Below, in pieces: positions 1 to 6,390 of a stretch of 16,698 nt of DNA. Below the pieces are notes generated by a model. That model ran no database searches. It was not told where the DNA came from and was given only the letters and a program-made list of their open reading frames with translations. Numbering within the stretch: position 1 is the stretch's first letter; each line of letters opens with the position of its first letter. The position numbers were made by a program, and so were the translations under genes. Location of the stretch: contig JAZRVE010000115.1 in assembly GCA_045598975.1 (NCBI GenBank), forward strand, positions 1 to 16,698, read 5' to 3'. Source of the DNA: UMGS882 sp045598975 (GTDB lineage Bacteria > Bacillota > Clostridia > Oscillospirales > CAG-382).

Positions 1-15
1 TATTGAGGGGCTCAT

Positions 16-66
16 GGAAGAATTTCACGTAAAGGAAATTCTTCCGGCGCAACACTTGTGTTGCGC
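16..66. repeat. Two adjacent perfect hairpins at the window start
   Basis: Positions 16-26 pair perfectly with 35-45 (GGAAGAATTTC / GAAATTCTTCC, 8-nt loop). Positions 47-55 pair with 58-66 (GCGCAACAC / GTGTTGCGC). They lie just before an intrinsic terminator at 94-121. They could be the 3' region of a gene ending outside the window or part of the repeat-rich intergenic DNA. No coding function is supported for 1-93. Confidence 0.5.
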
Positions 67-93
67 TTGCCCAGCAGGGGGAGCCAAGAAAAG

Positions 94-121
94 CAGACCG
101 TCCGGTGGACGGTCTGTTTTT
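94..121 (+). terminator. Rho-independent terminator of an upstream gene outside the window
   Basis: A perfect 10-bp stem (CAGACCGTCC 94-103 with GGACGGTCTG 107-116, loop GGT) is followed directly by TTTTTC. This is a textbook intrinsic terminator reading rightward, so a + strand transcript from before the window probably ends here. Confidence 0.85.
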
Positions 122-139
122 CTTCGTTTCTCTATTGAG

Positions 140-220
140 GGAAGCCTGCGGCTTCACCCAATCCGCGGAAGCCTGCGGCTTCACCCAAACCGCGGAAGCC
201 TGCGGCTTCACCCAAACCGC
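140..220. repeat. Three tandem copies of a 27-bp hairpin repeat
   Basis: Units at 140-166, 167-193 and 194-220 are identical except for one base (CAATCC versus CAAACC). Each contains the hairpin GAAGCC-TGC-GGCTTC followed by ACCCAAACCGC. Related units occur at 1779 and 5646, where the stem is changed on both sides to GCAGCG/CGCTGC, and as inverted copies at 5774-5800 and 10382-10406. The array has no unique spacers, so it is not a CRISPR. Confidence 0.85.
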
Positions 221-593
221 GAGCATGAGACTTGCAAAAACAATTGTCATGGTGTCCCGCGGTTAGGGGCAATGCCGCCGTTGACTGTGGCGGCATTGCG
301 CAAAACCGTGAGCGCGGGGCACATACCCTTTGTTTGCAGTAACTTTCCGCGCGTTGGACAGAGGCAGAAAGTAGGTTAGGGACGTATTTAACCATATTAT
401 CCTCTTTTGCAAATCGAGAATTTCCGGAAGTACGCCGCCGTTTGTACAATAAAAACATACCCGAGCCGCTACGGCTCGGGCTTTGAAGCTTCTCCCATCG
501 GTGATACTGCGGCAATCGTTCGCACCGCCGCAAAACAATCAAGTTTTGCGACGTAAGGGGGCCCCGGGGGGCTCCCCGCCAATCTTTTTTGCC

Positions 594-690
594 CTCCTTT
601 TTTCTCTTGTGAGAAAAAAGGAGTTTCTTTTCTTTCTCTTGTGAGAAAAAAGGAGTTTCTTTTCTTTCTCTTGCGAGAAAAAAAGTAGAA
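594..690. repeat. Three tandem copies of a 32-bp T/A-rich hairpin repeat
   Basis: The first unit is a perfect 13-bp stem (CTCCTTTTTTCTC 594-606 with GAGAAAAAAGGAG 611-623, loop TTGT), followed by T-rich sequence. The TTGT/TTGC loops recur at 607, 639 and 671, an exact 32-bp period. The other islands have one, one and two units. The form (stem plus T-rich tail, symmetrical on both strands) would suit a bidirectional terminator, but that is inference. Confidence 0.75.
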
Positions 691-726
691 CGTTCCTCTT
701 CCCGCGCCGCAAGCGGCACGGGTGGC

Positions 727-755
727 TTGACAAAATTCATTTTTTCCTGTACAAT
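727..755 (+). promoter_or_regulatory. Sigma-A type promoter of argF
   Basis: TTGACA (727-732) and TACAAT (750-755) are separated by exactly 17 bp, a near-perfect housekeeping promoter. Transcription would start near 762, giving a leader of about 35 nt. No ARG box-like operator was recognised. Confidence 0.85.
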
Positions 756-797
756 AGGCACATCACATCAGTCTCATGTATAAGGAAGGATTTTATC

Positions 798-1826
798 ATG
801 GTCTCATTGAGTAACCGCCATTTTCTCAAACTGCTCGACTTTACGCCCGAGGAGATCACCTATCTGCTCGACCTCGCCGCCGATCTGAAAGAAAAGAAAA
901 AGAACGGCGTGCCGCATCGCTTCTGTGAAGGCAAAAACGTGGCGCTTCTGTTTGAAAAGACCAGCACCCGCACCCGCTGTGCTTTTGAAGTCGCCGCCGC
1001 CGATCTCGGGATGCACGCGGTCTACCTCGATCCGCAGGGCTCGCAGATGGGCAAAAAGGAAAGCATCGCCGACACGGCACGCGTGCTCGGGCGGATGTTC
1101 GACGGCATCGAGTACAGAGGCTACGGGCAGGAACGCGTGGAAACGCTGGCAAAGTACGCGGGTGTCCCGGTCTGGAACGGACTGACCAACGAATTTCACC
1201 CAACGCAGATTTTAGCGGATTTTCTGACCATTCGTGAGCATTTCGGCTCGCTTGCCGGCAGAAAGCTCGTCTATCTGGGCGATGCCCGTTATAATATGGG
1301 CAACTCGCTGATGGTGGGCTGTGCCAAGATGGGACTGCACTTTGTCGCCGCCGCACCGGAGGCGTATTTCCCCGACAAGGCGCTCGTCGAGACCTGCAAG
1401 GGCATCGCCGCCGAAACAGGTGCCACGCTTTCGTTCGAGACCGATCCCGTCCGGGCGGTCGAGGGCGCCGACGTGCTTTACACCGACGTGTGGGTGTCGA
1501 TGGGAGAGCCCGCCGAAATATGGAAGGAGCGCATTGACGCGCTGTATCCCTACCGCGTGACGAAGGAGCTGATGGCGAAAGCCGGTGACAAGGCGGTCTT
1601 CATGCATTGCCTGCCGTCCTTCCACGATCTCGGCACGACTGTCGGGAAAGAGATTTACGAAAAATACGGGCTTGACAGTCTGGAAGTGACGGATGAGGTG
1701 TTTGAGAGTGACCGTTCGCTCGTGTTCGACGAAGCGGAAAACCGTCTGCACACCATCAAAGCCGTAATGCTGGCAACGGCAGCGTGCCGCTGCACCCAAA
1801 CCGCGAGCGTGAGCGAGCGGAAATAA
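798..1826 (+). CDS. argF: Ornithine carbamoyltransferase
   Basis: Transfers the carbamoyl group of carbamoyl phosphate to L-ornithine, giving citrulline in cytoplasmic arginine synthesis (or the reverse in arginine degradation). The 342-residue protein has the carbamoyl phosphate motif STRTR (56-60), HPTQ (134-137), the ornithine-loop DVWVSMG (230-236) and HCLP (270-273). The start is supported by AAGGAAGGA 7-8 nt upstream and a strong promoter at 727-755. The gene stands alone, with no arg neighbours, so the anabolic role (argF) rather than arcB or a putrescine enzyme is inferred. The family normally ends soon after HTIKAVMxAT; here that point is residue 327. The last 15 residues and the stop lie in a 100-bp dispersed repeat also found at 5646-5745. 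No ordinary terminator follows directly. Confidence 0.93.
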   Translation: MVSLSNRHFLKLLDFTPEEITYLLDLAADLKEKKKNGVPHRFCEGKNVALLFEKTSTRTRCAFEVAAADLGMHAVYLDPQGSQMGKKESIADTARVLGRMFDGIEYRGYGQERVETLAKYAGVPVWNGLTNEFHPTQILADFLTIREHFGSLAGRKLVYLGDARYNMGNSLMVGCAKMGLHFVAAAPEAYFPDKALVETCKGIAAETGATLSFETDPVRAVEGADVLYTDVWVSMGEPAEIWKERIDALYPYRVTKELMAKAGDKAVFMHCLPSFHDLGTTVGKEIYEKYGLDSLEVTDEVFESDRSLVFDEAENRLHTIKAVMLATAACRCTQTASVSERK

Positions 1827-1878
1827 CAACTACAACATCGCGCGGTCAGTGACGTTGCGAAACTTTTTCGCGTGCCGC
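1779..1878. repeat. 100-bp dispersed repeat overlapping the 3' end of argF
   Basis: Positions 1779-1878 match 5646-5745 at 99 of 100 bases. The element opens with the hairpin GCAGCG-TGC-CGCTGC, continues with ACCCAAACCGCGAGCG and ends with the stem GCGAAA-CTT-TTTCGC (1857-1871). The first 48 bases are read as the final 15 codons and stop of argF, whereas the second copy lies in non-coding DNA. Confidence 0.9.
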
Positions 1879-2205
1879 ACGTCTTTTACTTGCAGATACT
1901 TTCCGCGCGTCGGATAGAGGCAGAGAGCCGGATAGAATGATATTTTATCAAACTTTCCTTTATATATATCGTCAGTTTCCGGAAGTACGCCGCCGTTTGT
2001 GCCGTGTAAAGTATCCGTGCCGCACGGTCGGGCGTTTGTGCGTATCTGTGTCGGAGCCGCCGTGATAACGGTTCGCACCGTCGCAAAGGTGCGGCGCATG
2101 CCGCCTTTGCGACGAAAGGGAGTCCGGGGTGCTCCCCCCGGCAATCTTTGCTCTCCTTTTTTCTTTTGTAAGAAAAAGGTGTTTCGTGCCCCCGAACCGG
2201 GGCTC
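1779..2205. repeat. Composite intergenic hairpin island, copy 2
   Basis: This fills the gap between argF and the first SLH gene. It contains the 100-bp repeat, the core TTTCCGGAAGTACGCCGCCG (1976-1995), the hairpin CCGTGCCGCACGG, a 10-bp stem GTCGCAAAGG (2080-2089) with CCTTTGCGAC (2104-2113), a CCGGGG/CCCCGG stem near 2124-2141, one T/A-rich hairpin (2155-2179) and GCCCC/GGGGC (about 2189-2203). It ends just before the regulatory region of the SLH gene. No CDS is supported. Confidence 0.75.
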
Positions 2206-2207
2206 AA

Positions 2208-2269
2208 TGTTACACTTATGTTACAGTTTGAAAAAAGCACTTGCAAAAAACTCAAGTCCGTTATATGAT
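2208..2269 (+). promoter_or_regulatory. Promoter with twin TGTTAC boxes for the first SLH gene
   Basis: TTGCAA (2241-2246) and TATGAT (2264-2269) are spaced 17 bp apart. Upstream lie two direct TGTTAC boxes at 2208-2213 and 2219-2224, 11 bp apart, with 16 bp between the second box and the -35. The identical geometry appears before the second SLH gene at 6265-6326. This looks like a tandem activator site shared by the two genes; the protein that binds it is unknown. Confidence 0.72.
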
Positions 2270-2332
2270 AGGAGCGTAAACAAAACGATTTTAGTTTTGC
2301 TACAAAAAATTTTTTAAGGAGGAACACCCACC

Positions 2333-5300
2333 ATGAGAAACTTCAAGAAATTTCTCACCCTCGTACTCGCAGTTATGATGGTTGTGAGCATGGTCGCTCT
2401 CAACACGTCGGCTGCAAAGTTTACTGATGTTGATACTTCTAACGAGTACCTCAACAAAGCAGTAACACTTCTCTCCAACATCGGCGTTATCAAGGGTACG
2501 TCCGAGACTGAATTCAGCCCGGATGAACTCGTAACGCGCGAGCAGATGGCAGCTTTCATTTACAGACTTATGAAAAAAGGTAAGTCTCAGGAAGGCGGCA
2601 CCAACACCTCTACCTTCACGGACCTCGAAGATCCGACCTTCTTCTTCATGGTATCCTGGGCTAACAGCCAGAACATCATCAAGGGAACGTCCGCAACGAC
2701 CTTCGACCCGAAGGGCTCTATCGTTCTCCAGGACGCTTACACCATGGTTGTTCGTGCTCTGGGCTACGAAAAAGAAGAAACGCTTCCTTATCCGTTCGGC
2801 TACATCGAAGCTGCAGAAGGCGAAGATGTTGAACTCGGCGAAGGCCTCGATTCTTCCATCGCTTACACCGACGCACTGACCAGAGGCGACGTTGCAATCA
2901 TCCTTTACAACGCGTTCTTTGCAAAGCTCGGCACCACCTCTACCAGACAGACCACCATCGAGCTGCTCGGCACCAAGCTCACCTCCACCGAGACGTACTA
3001 TCCGACGTTCTGCCAGAAGTACTTCGACATCATGGAAGTTGAGTACAAGGTCACCGCTACGCCGACCATCACCTTCGGCGCAGACAAGACCACCGCTGAT
3101 CTCGGCTACGAAGCACTCTGCCTCGAAAAGGTTTCCAACGACAGCGAGACCAAGGACGCTCCTGTTCAGGTCTATGCAAACTTTGAAGATCTCAAACTCG
3201 AAGGCAAAGCCGATGATTACATCATGGCTCACCTCAACCTCTTCGTCGCTCTCGACGATGACAAGCAGATCGCTTCCGTCTACTCCGCAGAATCTCTGAT
3301 GGAAAAGAAGACGGTCAGCGAGATCAAGCTCCAGTCCAAGACCACGACCACCAAGTCGAGCTACTTTGACAACGATCCCGACAACGCTAAGCTCCTCACC
3401 GGTGAAATCGTTGTTGACGGCAAGTCCGCATTCTTCTTCAACGCTCCGTACTCCTACATCAAGCCGACCTACACGACTGAGGAGACCACGGCTGTTCTGA
3501 AGTATGCAGCAAGAAACAAGGAAAACCTCAAGTTCATCGAATTCAAGAAGTATGACGACGAAGAGTTCGGATACGAAATCTCCGATCGCGAATACTACTA
3601 CGAGCATGCAGGCAATCTTGACGCTGAAGAAATCGCAGCAGGCGACTTTGCCGCATACGCACTCGACCTCGTTCAGGACCTCGCACAGGTTTATGTCGGC
3701 GGTCTCTACGAAGCAACCTTCTTCGATGTTGACGGCAACGGCCGTTACGATTACGTCGAGTACCTCCCGTACCGTTACGCAATCGCTGACACCGATGATG
3801 ACTACGACTTCGAAGATTACGATGACATCGACGAACTCGAAACTCTCTACACCAACGGCGCTACCCTTGCAGGCGAAAGCTTCAAGGACGGCGACTTCCT
3901 GATCGGTTACTTCAACCCCGAAACCAACTACATCAAGGTTGCAGCAGTTGTTGCTCCTGTTACCGGTTCCATCAAGGACATCAACTCTTCCGACAAGAAA
4001 GTCACCCTCAGCAACGGCGCAGCAGTTTCCGTTTCCAACGGCTGGAAGCTGGTCTCCAACTTCGATCCGTTCATTCGCCTGCTCACGGCCGGCACCCTCA
4101 AGCCCTCGGATGTTAAGTTCACCAAGTTTGACAACCTCCTCAGCTCTGCTGCATATGACAGCAAGAACGCTGAATACTACGTCTACAACGATGCAGTCCT
4201 CTACACCAAGGGTGTGAAGAACAACGTTGTCCTCGACGCAGCAAACGTTGCCATCATCACCAAGAACGACTCCACCGGCAAGTATGTCAACCAGACTTCT
4301 CTCACCTACAACGATGATGACGAAGAGATCATCTCCGCATACGCTTACATCAACGGCACCCGCAAGTGGATCAAGGTCTACACGCAGGGTAAAGTTTCCG
4401 GCGTATGGCCGAGCTTCGGTACCGAAGGTGCTGATTACCGCGACCATGTTGCTACCTACACGGTAGACGGCGACGGCATCTACACCCTCAAACTTCTCGG
4501 CAATGCATATGACGACAAGGCTATGACCGACGATGACTACATCGGTCTCTCCACCGACTTGGATGACCTCCTTGACGACAAGGACGAAACCATCCAGGTT
4601 TACCAGGAACTCGGCGATGAAGTCTACTTCACCAAGAGCTTCGGTAAGAGATTCTATCTCGACAGCTTCTACGACAGCAGACTCGTCACCCTCACCGCAG
4701 ACACCAAGATCATCCTCAGAAACGAGATCACGGTTGACGGCGGCGACAACGAAGTTGAATTCCTCGAATACAACTACAACACTCTCACCAACAGCATTGA
4801 AGTTCCGCTCTACAACGTTCAGGTTGTTTACGGCAACGACAAGTCTTCTGTGACGAGAGAAAACCTCGTATTCCTGTATGCTGAAACGGTCGATGCAGAG
4901 CTCAAGTCCTCCACGACCACCAAGGCAGACAGAATCATCAAGAACATCGACCCGAAACTCGATGAAAACGGCAAGAAAGTTTACTACTACACCGTTTACA
5001 ACCCGTACACCGGCGGTATTGAAGGCCTCTACGGCAACAAGACCGACGCAGCTGCTAAGTTCTCCCGCGGCCAGATCGTAACCGTCGCTGACGGCAAGAT
5101 CGACGAAAAGAACGACGCAGTCGGCAAGATCAATGGTGACTACTCGCAAGACTGGTGGGTTCTTGAGTATGACGCTGAGAACCACATGATCGCAATCGTT
5201 ACCATGGGTGACGAAGAAGGTCTCCTCGGCGCTTACACCATCGACGTAACCGACACGCCTGTTACCCAGTTTACCGGTGATCAGGGTCTCTTCGAAGACA

Positions 5301-5581
5301 TGATCAAGTACGGTTCGTTCGGCGGCACGGATATCGCTAAGCTCGGTACCCAGCCTAAGGACCTCCTCATCCGCAAGACCAACTACTACAAGTCTGAAAA
5401 GGCATCTGCTTCTACCATCTACATGAAGTACATCTCCGCTTACATCGATATCGATTGGGAAGACGACGATTTCCATGACATTACCGATAAGAACGGCTTC
5501 AACGGCAAGGCTAACTACATCGTTATCCTCACCGGTAAAGACAACAGCTCTGATGTGGATACCTACTTCAAGACGAAGTAA
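2333..5581 (+). CDS. Large secreted SLH-domain (S-layer type) protein 1
   Basis: Probable cell-wall-anchored surface protein of 1082 residues. A signal peptide covers about residues 1-27 (KK, a long hydrophobic run, then NTSA-A). Three SLH domains follow at about 30-80, 95-145 and 150-197, giving non-covalent attachment to a secondary wall polymer; the best-preserved motif is TREQMAAFIYRLM, and the second domain is degenerate. The remaining 880 residues match no family I recognise. They contain an EF-hand-like loop DVDGNGRYDYVE (465-476) and an acidic stretch (486-503), suggesting calcium binding. The start has AAGGAGG 10 nt upstream. Codon use is strongly restricted, as expected for a very highly expressed gene, so a main S-layer subunit is plausible. 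It is monocistronic, with its own promoter and terminator, and is a paralogue of the gene at 6391-9786. Confidence 0.88.
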   Translation: MRNFKKFLTLVLAVMMVVSMVALNTSAAKFTDVDTSNEYLNKAVTLLSNIGVIKGTSETEFSPDELVTREQMAAFIYRLMKKGKSQEGGTNTSTFTDLEDPTFFFMVSWANSQNIIKGTSATTFDPKGSIVLQDAYTMVVRALGYEKEETLPYPFGYIEAAEGEDVELGEGLDSSIAYTDALTRGDVAIILYNAFFAKLGTTSTRQTTIELLGTKLTSTETYYPTFCQKYFDIMEVEYKVTATPTITFGADKTTADLGYEALCLEKVSNDSETKDAPVQVYANFEDLKLEGKADDYIMAHLNLFVALDDDKQIASVYSAESLMEKKTVSEIKLQSKTTTTKSSYFDNDPDNAKLLTGEIVVDGKSAFFFNAPYSYIKPTYTTEETTAVLKYAARNKENLKFIEFKKYDDEEFGYEISDREYYYEHAGNLDAEEIAAGDFAAYALDLVQDLAQVYVGGLYEATFFDVDGNGRYDYVEYLPYRYAIADTDDDYDFEDYDDIDELETLYTNGATLAGESFKDGDFLIGYFNPETNYIKVAAVVAPVTGSIKDINSSDKKVTLSNGAAVSVSNGWKLVSNFDPFIRLLTAGTLKPSDVKFTKFDNLLSSAAYDSKNAEYYVYNDAVLYTKGVKNNVVLDAANVAIITKNDSTGKYVNQTSLTYNDDDEEIISAYAYINGTRKWIKVYTQGKVSGVWPSFGTEGADYRDHVATYTVDGDGIYTLKLLGNAYDDKAMTDDDYIGLSTDLDDLLDDKDETIQVYQELGDEVYFTKSFGKRFYLDSFYDSRLVTLTADTKIILRNEITVDGGDNEVEFLEYNYNTLTNSIEVPLYNVQVVYGNDKSSVTRENLVFLYAETVDAELKSSTTTKADRIIKNIDPKLDENGKKVYYYTVYNPYTGGIEGLYGNKTDAAAKFSRGQIVTVADGKIDEKNDAVGKINGDYSQDWWVLEYDAENHMIAIVTMGDEEGLLGAYTIDVTDTPVTQFTGDQGLFEDMIKYGSFGGTDIAKLGTQPKDLLIRKTNYYKSEKASASTIYMKYISAYIDIDWEDDDFHDITDKNGFNGKANYIVILTGKDNSSDVDTYFKTK

Positions 5582-5616
5582 TCCGACAGCGGATCTGTAA
5601 ACTAAACCAAGCAACG

Positions 5617-5645
5617 GCCCCCGGGGATCTTCCCCGGGGGCTTTT
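5617..5645 (+). terminator. Rho-independent terminator of the first SLH gene
   Basis: A perfect 11-bp GC-rich stem (GCCCCCGGGGA 5617-5627 with TCCCCGGGGGC 5631-5641, loop TCT) is followed by TTTT. It lies 36 bp after the stop codon. The next intergenic island begins at its last base. Confidence 0.9.
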
Positions 5646-6139
5646 GCAGCGTGCCGCTGCACCCAAACCGCGAGCGTGAGCGAGCGGAAATAACAACTAC
5701 AACATCGCGCGGTCAGTGACGTCGCGAAACTTTTTCGCGTGCCGCTTGTATCTGTTTTGTACGTGTTTGGTGCGCGGATTGGGTGAAGCGGCACGCTTCC
5801 CCGCGGTCAGGGGTCACGCCCGCCAAAACGGCGGCGGGCGCGACGGATAGGGGCAGGAAGCAGGATAGAACAACATCTCGCATAGCCCATCCTTTTATAC
5901 ATATCATCAATATCCGGAACTACGCCGTCGTTTGTGCTATGTAAAAAATCCGTGCCGCACGGTTTTGAGTTTGTACGTATTTTTGTCGGAGTTGCCGTGA
6001 TAGGGCACGGCACCTCCGCAAAACGTTTTCCCGTTTTGCGGAGAAGGGGGTCTCGGGGCGCAGCCCGAGCGGACTTTTTTGCAACTTTTTTCTTCCGTGA
6101 GAAAAAAGTTGAACGTCTCCCTGCGCCGCTTGCGGCGCA
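5646..6139. repeat. Composite intergenic hairpin island, copy 3
   Basis: This lies in the 809-bp gap between the two SLH genes. It holds the 100-bp repeat (5646-5745), an inverted 27-bp unit (5774-5800), a GCCCGCC/GGCGGGC hairpin near 5817-5840, the core TATCCGGAACTACGCCGTCG (5911-5930), the hairpin CCGTGCCGCACGG, an 11-bp stem CTCCGCAAAAC (6014-6024) with GTTTTGCGGAG (6033-6043), CTCGGG/CCCGAG near 6050-6068, one T/A-rich stem AACTTTTTTCT/AGAAAAAAGTT (6083-6110) and TGCGCCGC-TT-GCGGCGCA (6122-6139). Stems differ in sequence from the other islands but keep pairing. No CDS is supported. Confidence 0.78.
5774..5800. repeat. Inverted copy of the 27-bp hairpin repeat
   Basis: The reverse complement reads GGAAGCG-TGC-CGCTTC followed by ACCCAATCCGC, matching the units at 140-220 with both arms of the stem changed together. 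A similar inverted copy is at 10382-10406. Confidence 0.75.
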
Positions 6140-6218
6140 ATCTGGCATGCCGCCGCAGACGGCGAAAATCCGTCCCGGAAACAGGGCAATATGTAAAATT
6201 AACCAAAAGAAAAAAGCG

Positions 6219-6249
6219 TTTTTCGGCAATATGACGAAATGCCGAAAAA
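6219..6249. promoter_or_regulatory. Perfect 10-bp inverted repeat upstream of the second SLH promoter
   Basis: TTTTTCGGCA (6219-6228) pairs with TGCCGAAAAA (6240-6249) around an 11-nt centre. It lies 15 bp before the first TGTTAC box. It may be an operator for a dimeric regulator or a bidirectional terminator; the first SLH gene has no obvious counterpart. Confidence 0.45.
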
Positions 6250-6264
6250 TTATGTAAAAAAATA

Positions 6265-6326
6265 TGTTACTTTTATGTTACAAACCCCAAAAAACACTTG
6301 CAAAATGAAAAATCATGATATACAAT
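6265..6326 (+). promoter_or_regulatory. Promoter with twin TGTTAC boxes for the second SLH gene
   Basis: TTGCAA (6298-6303) and TACAAT (6321-6326) are 17 bp apart. Direct TGTTAC boxes at 6265-6270 and 6276-6281 are 11 bp apart, with 16 bp to the -35, exactly as at 2208-2269. The leader is about 58 nt. Confidence 0.75.
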
Positions 6327-6390
6327 AATACTTGTATACGAATCTATTCATAGATAGCCGTACAATTTCAAACCATAGGAGGAACTCCCC

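Larger units (their letters stand above)
140..722. repeat. Composite intergenic hairpin island, copy 1
   Basis: This non-coding stretch between the terminator and the argF promoter is the longest of four related islands. In order it holds: three 27-bp hairpin repeats (140-220); a GC-rich hairpin with GCAATGCCGCC around 269-279 pairing with GGCGGCATTGC; a conserved core TTTCCGGAAGTACGCCGCCG (421-440); a 9-bp stem CCCGAGCCG/CGGCTCGGG (460-480); the stem CGCAAAAC/GTTTTGCG (529-550); a C/G stem (565-578); three 32-bp T/A-rich hairpin repeats (about 594-690); and a GC-rich hairpin (701-722). The same order recurs at 1779-2205, 5646-6139 and 9841-10341. No gene is supported here on either strand. 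Confidence 0.8.

Noticed and set aside
140..220. Possible CRISPR array
   Set aside because: The 27-bp units are directly adjacent with no unique spacers, and no cas genes are present.
14..379. A 121-codon + strand open frame at the window start
   Set aside because: It runs through a terminator and three tandem hairpin repeats, has no ribosome binding site and gives a repeat-derived product.
132..761. Minus-strand open frames in the intergenic islands with similar translations in several copies
   Set aside because: The similarity follows from the DNA repeat itself. Several frames are open at once, lengths and starts differ between copies, and changes follow hairpin pairing rather than codon positions.
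1779..2205. Insertion sequence or transposon between argF and the SLH gene
   Set aside because: There is no transposase gene, target-site duplication or long terminal inverted repeat; the content is short hairpin modules only.
2300..5794. A 1164-codon open frame on the minus strand opposite the first SLH gene
   Set aside because: It is the mirror of strong codon restriction in the SLH gene (few TTA, CTA and TCA codons, so few antisense stops). Its product is low-complexity, rich in Val, Glu and Asp, and shows no recognisable domain. The + strand protein has clear SLH domains.
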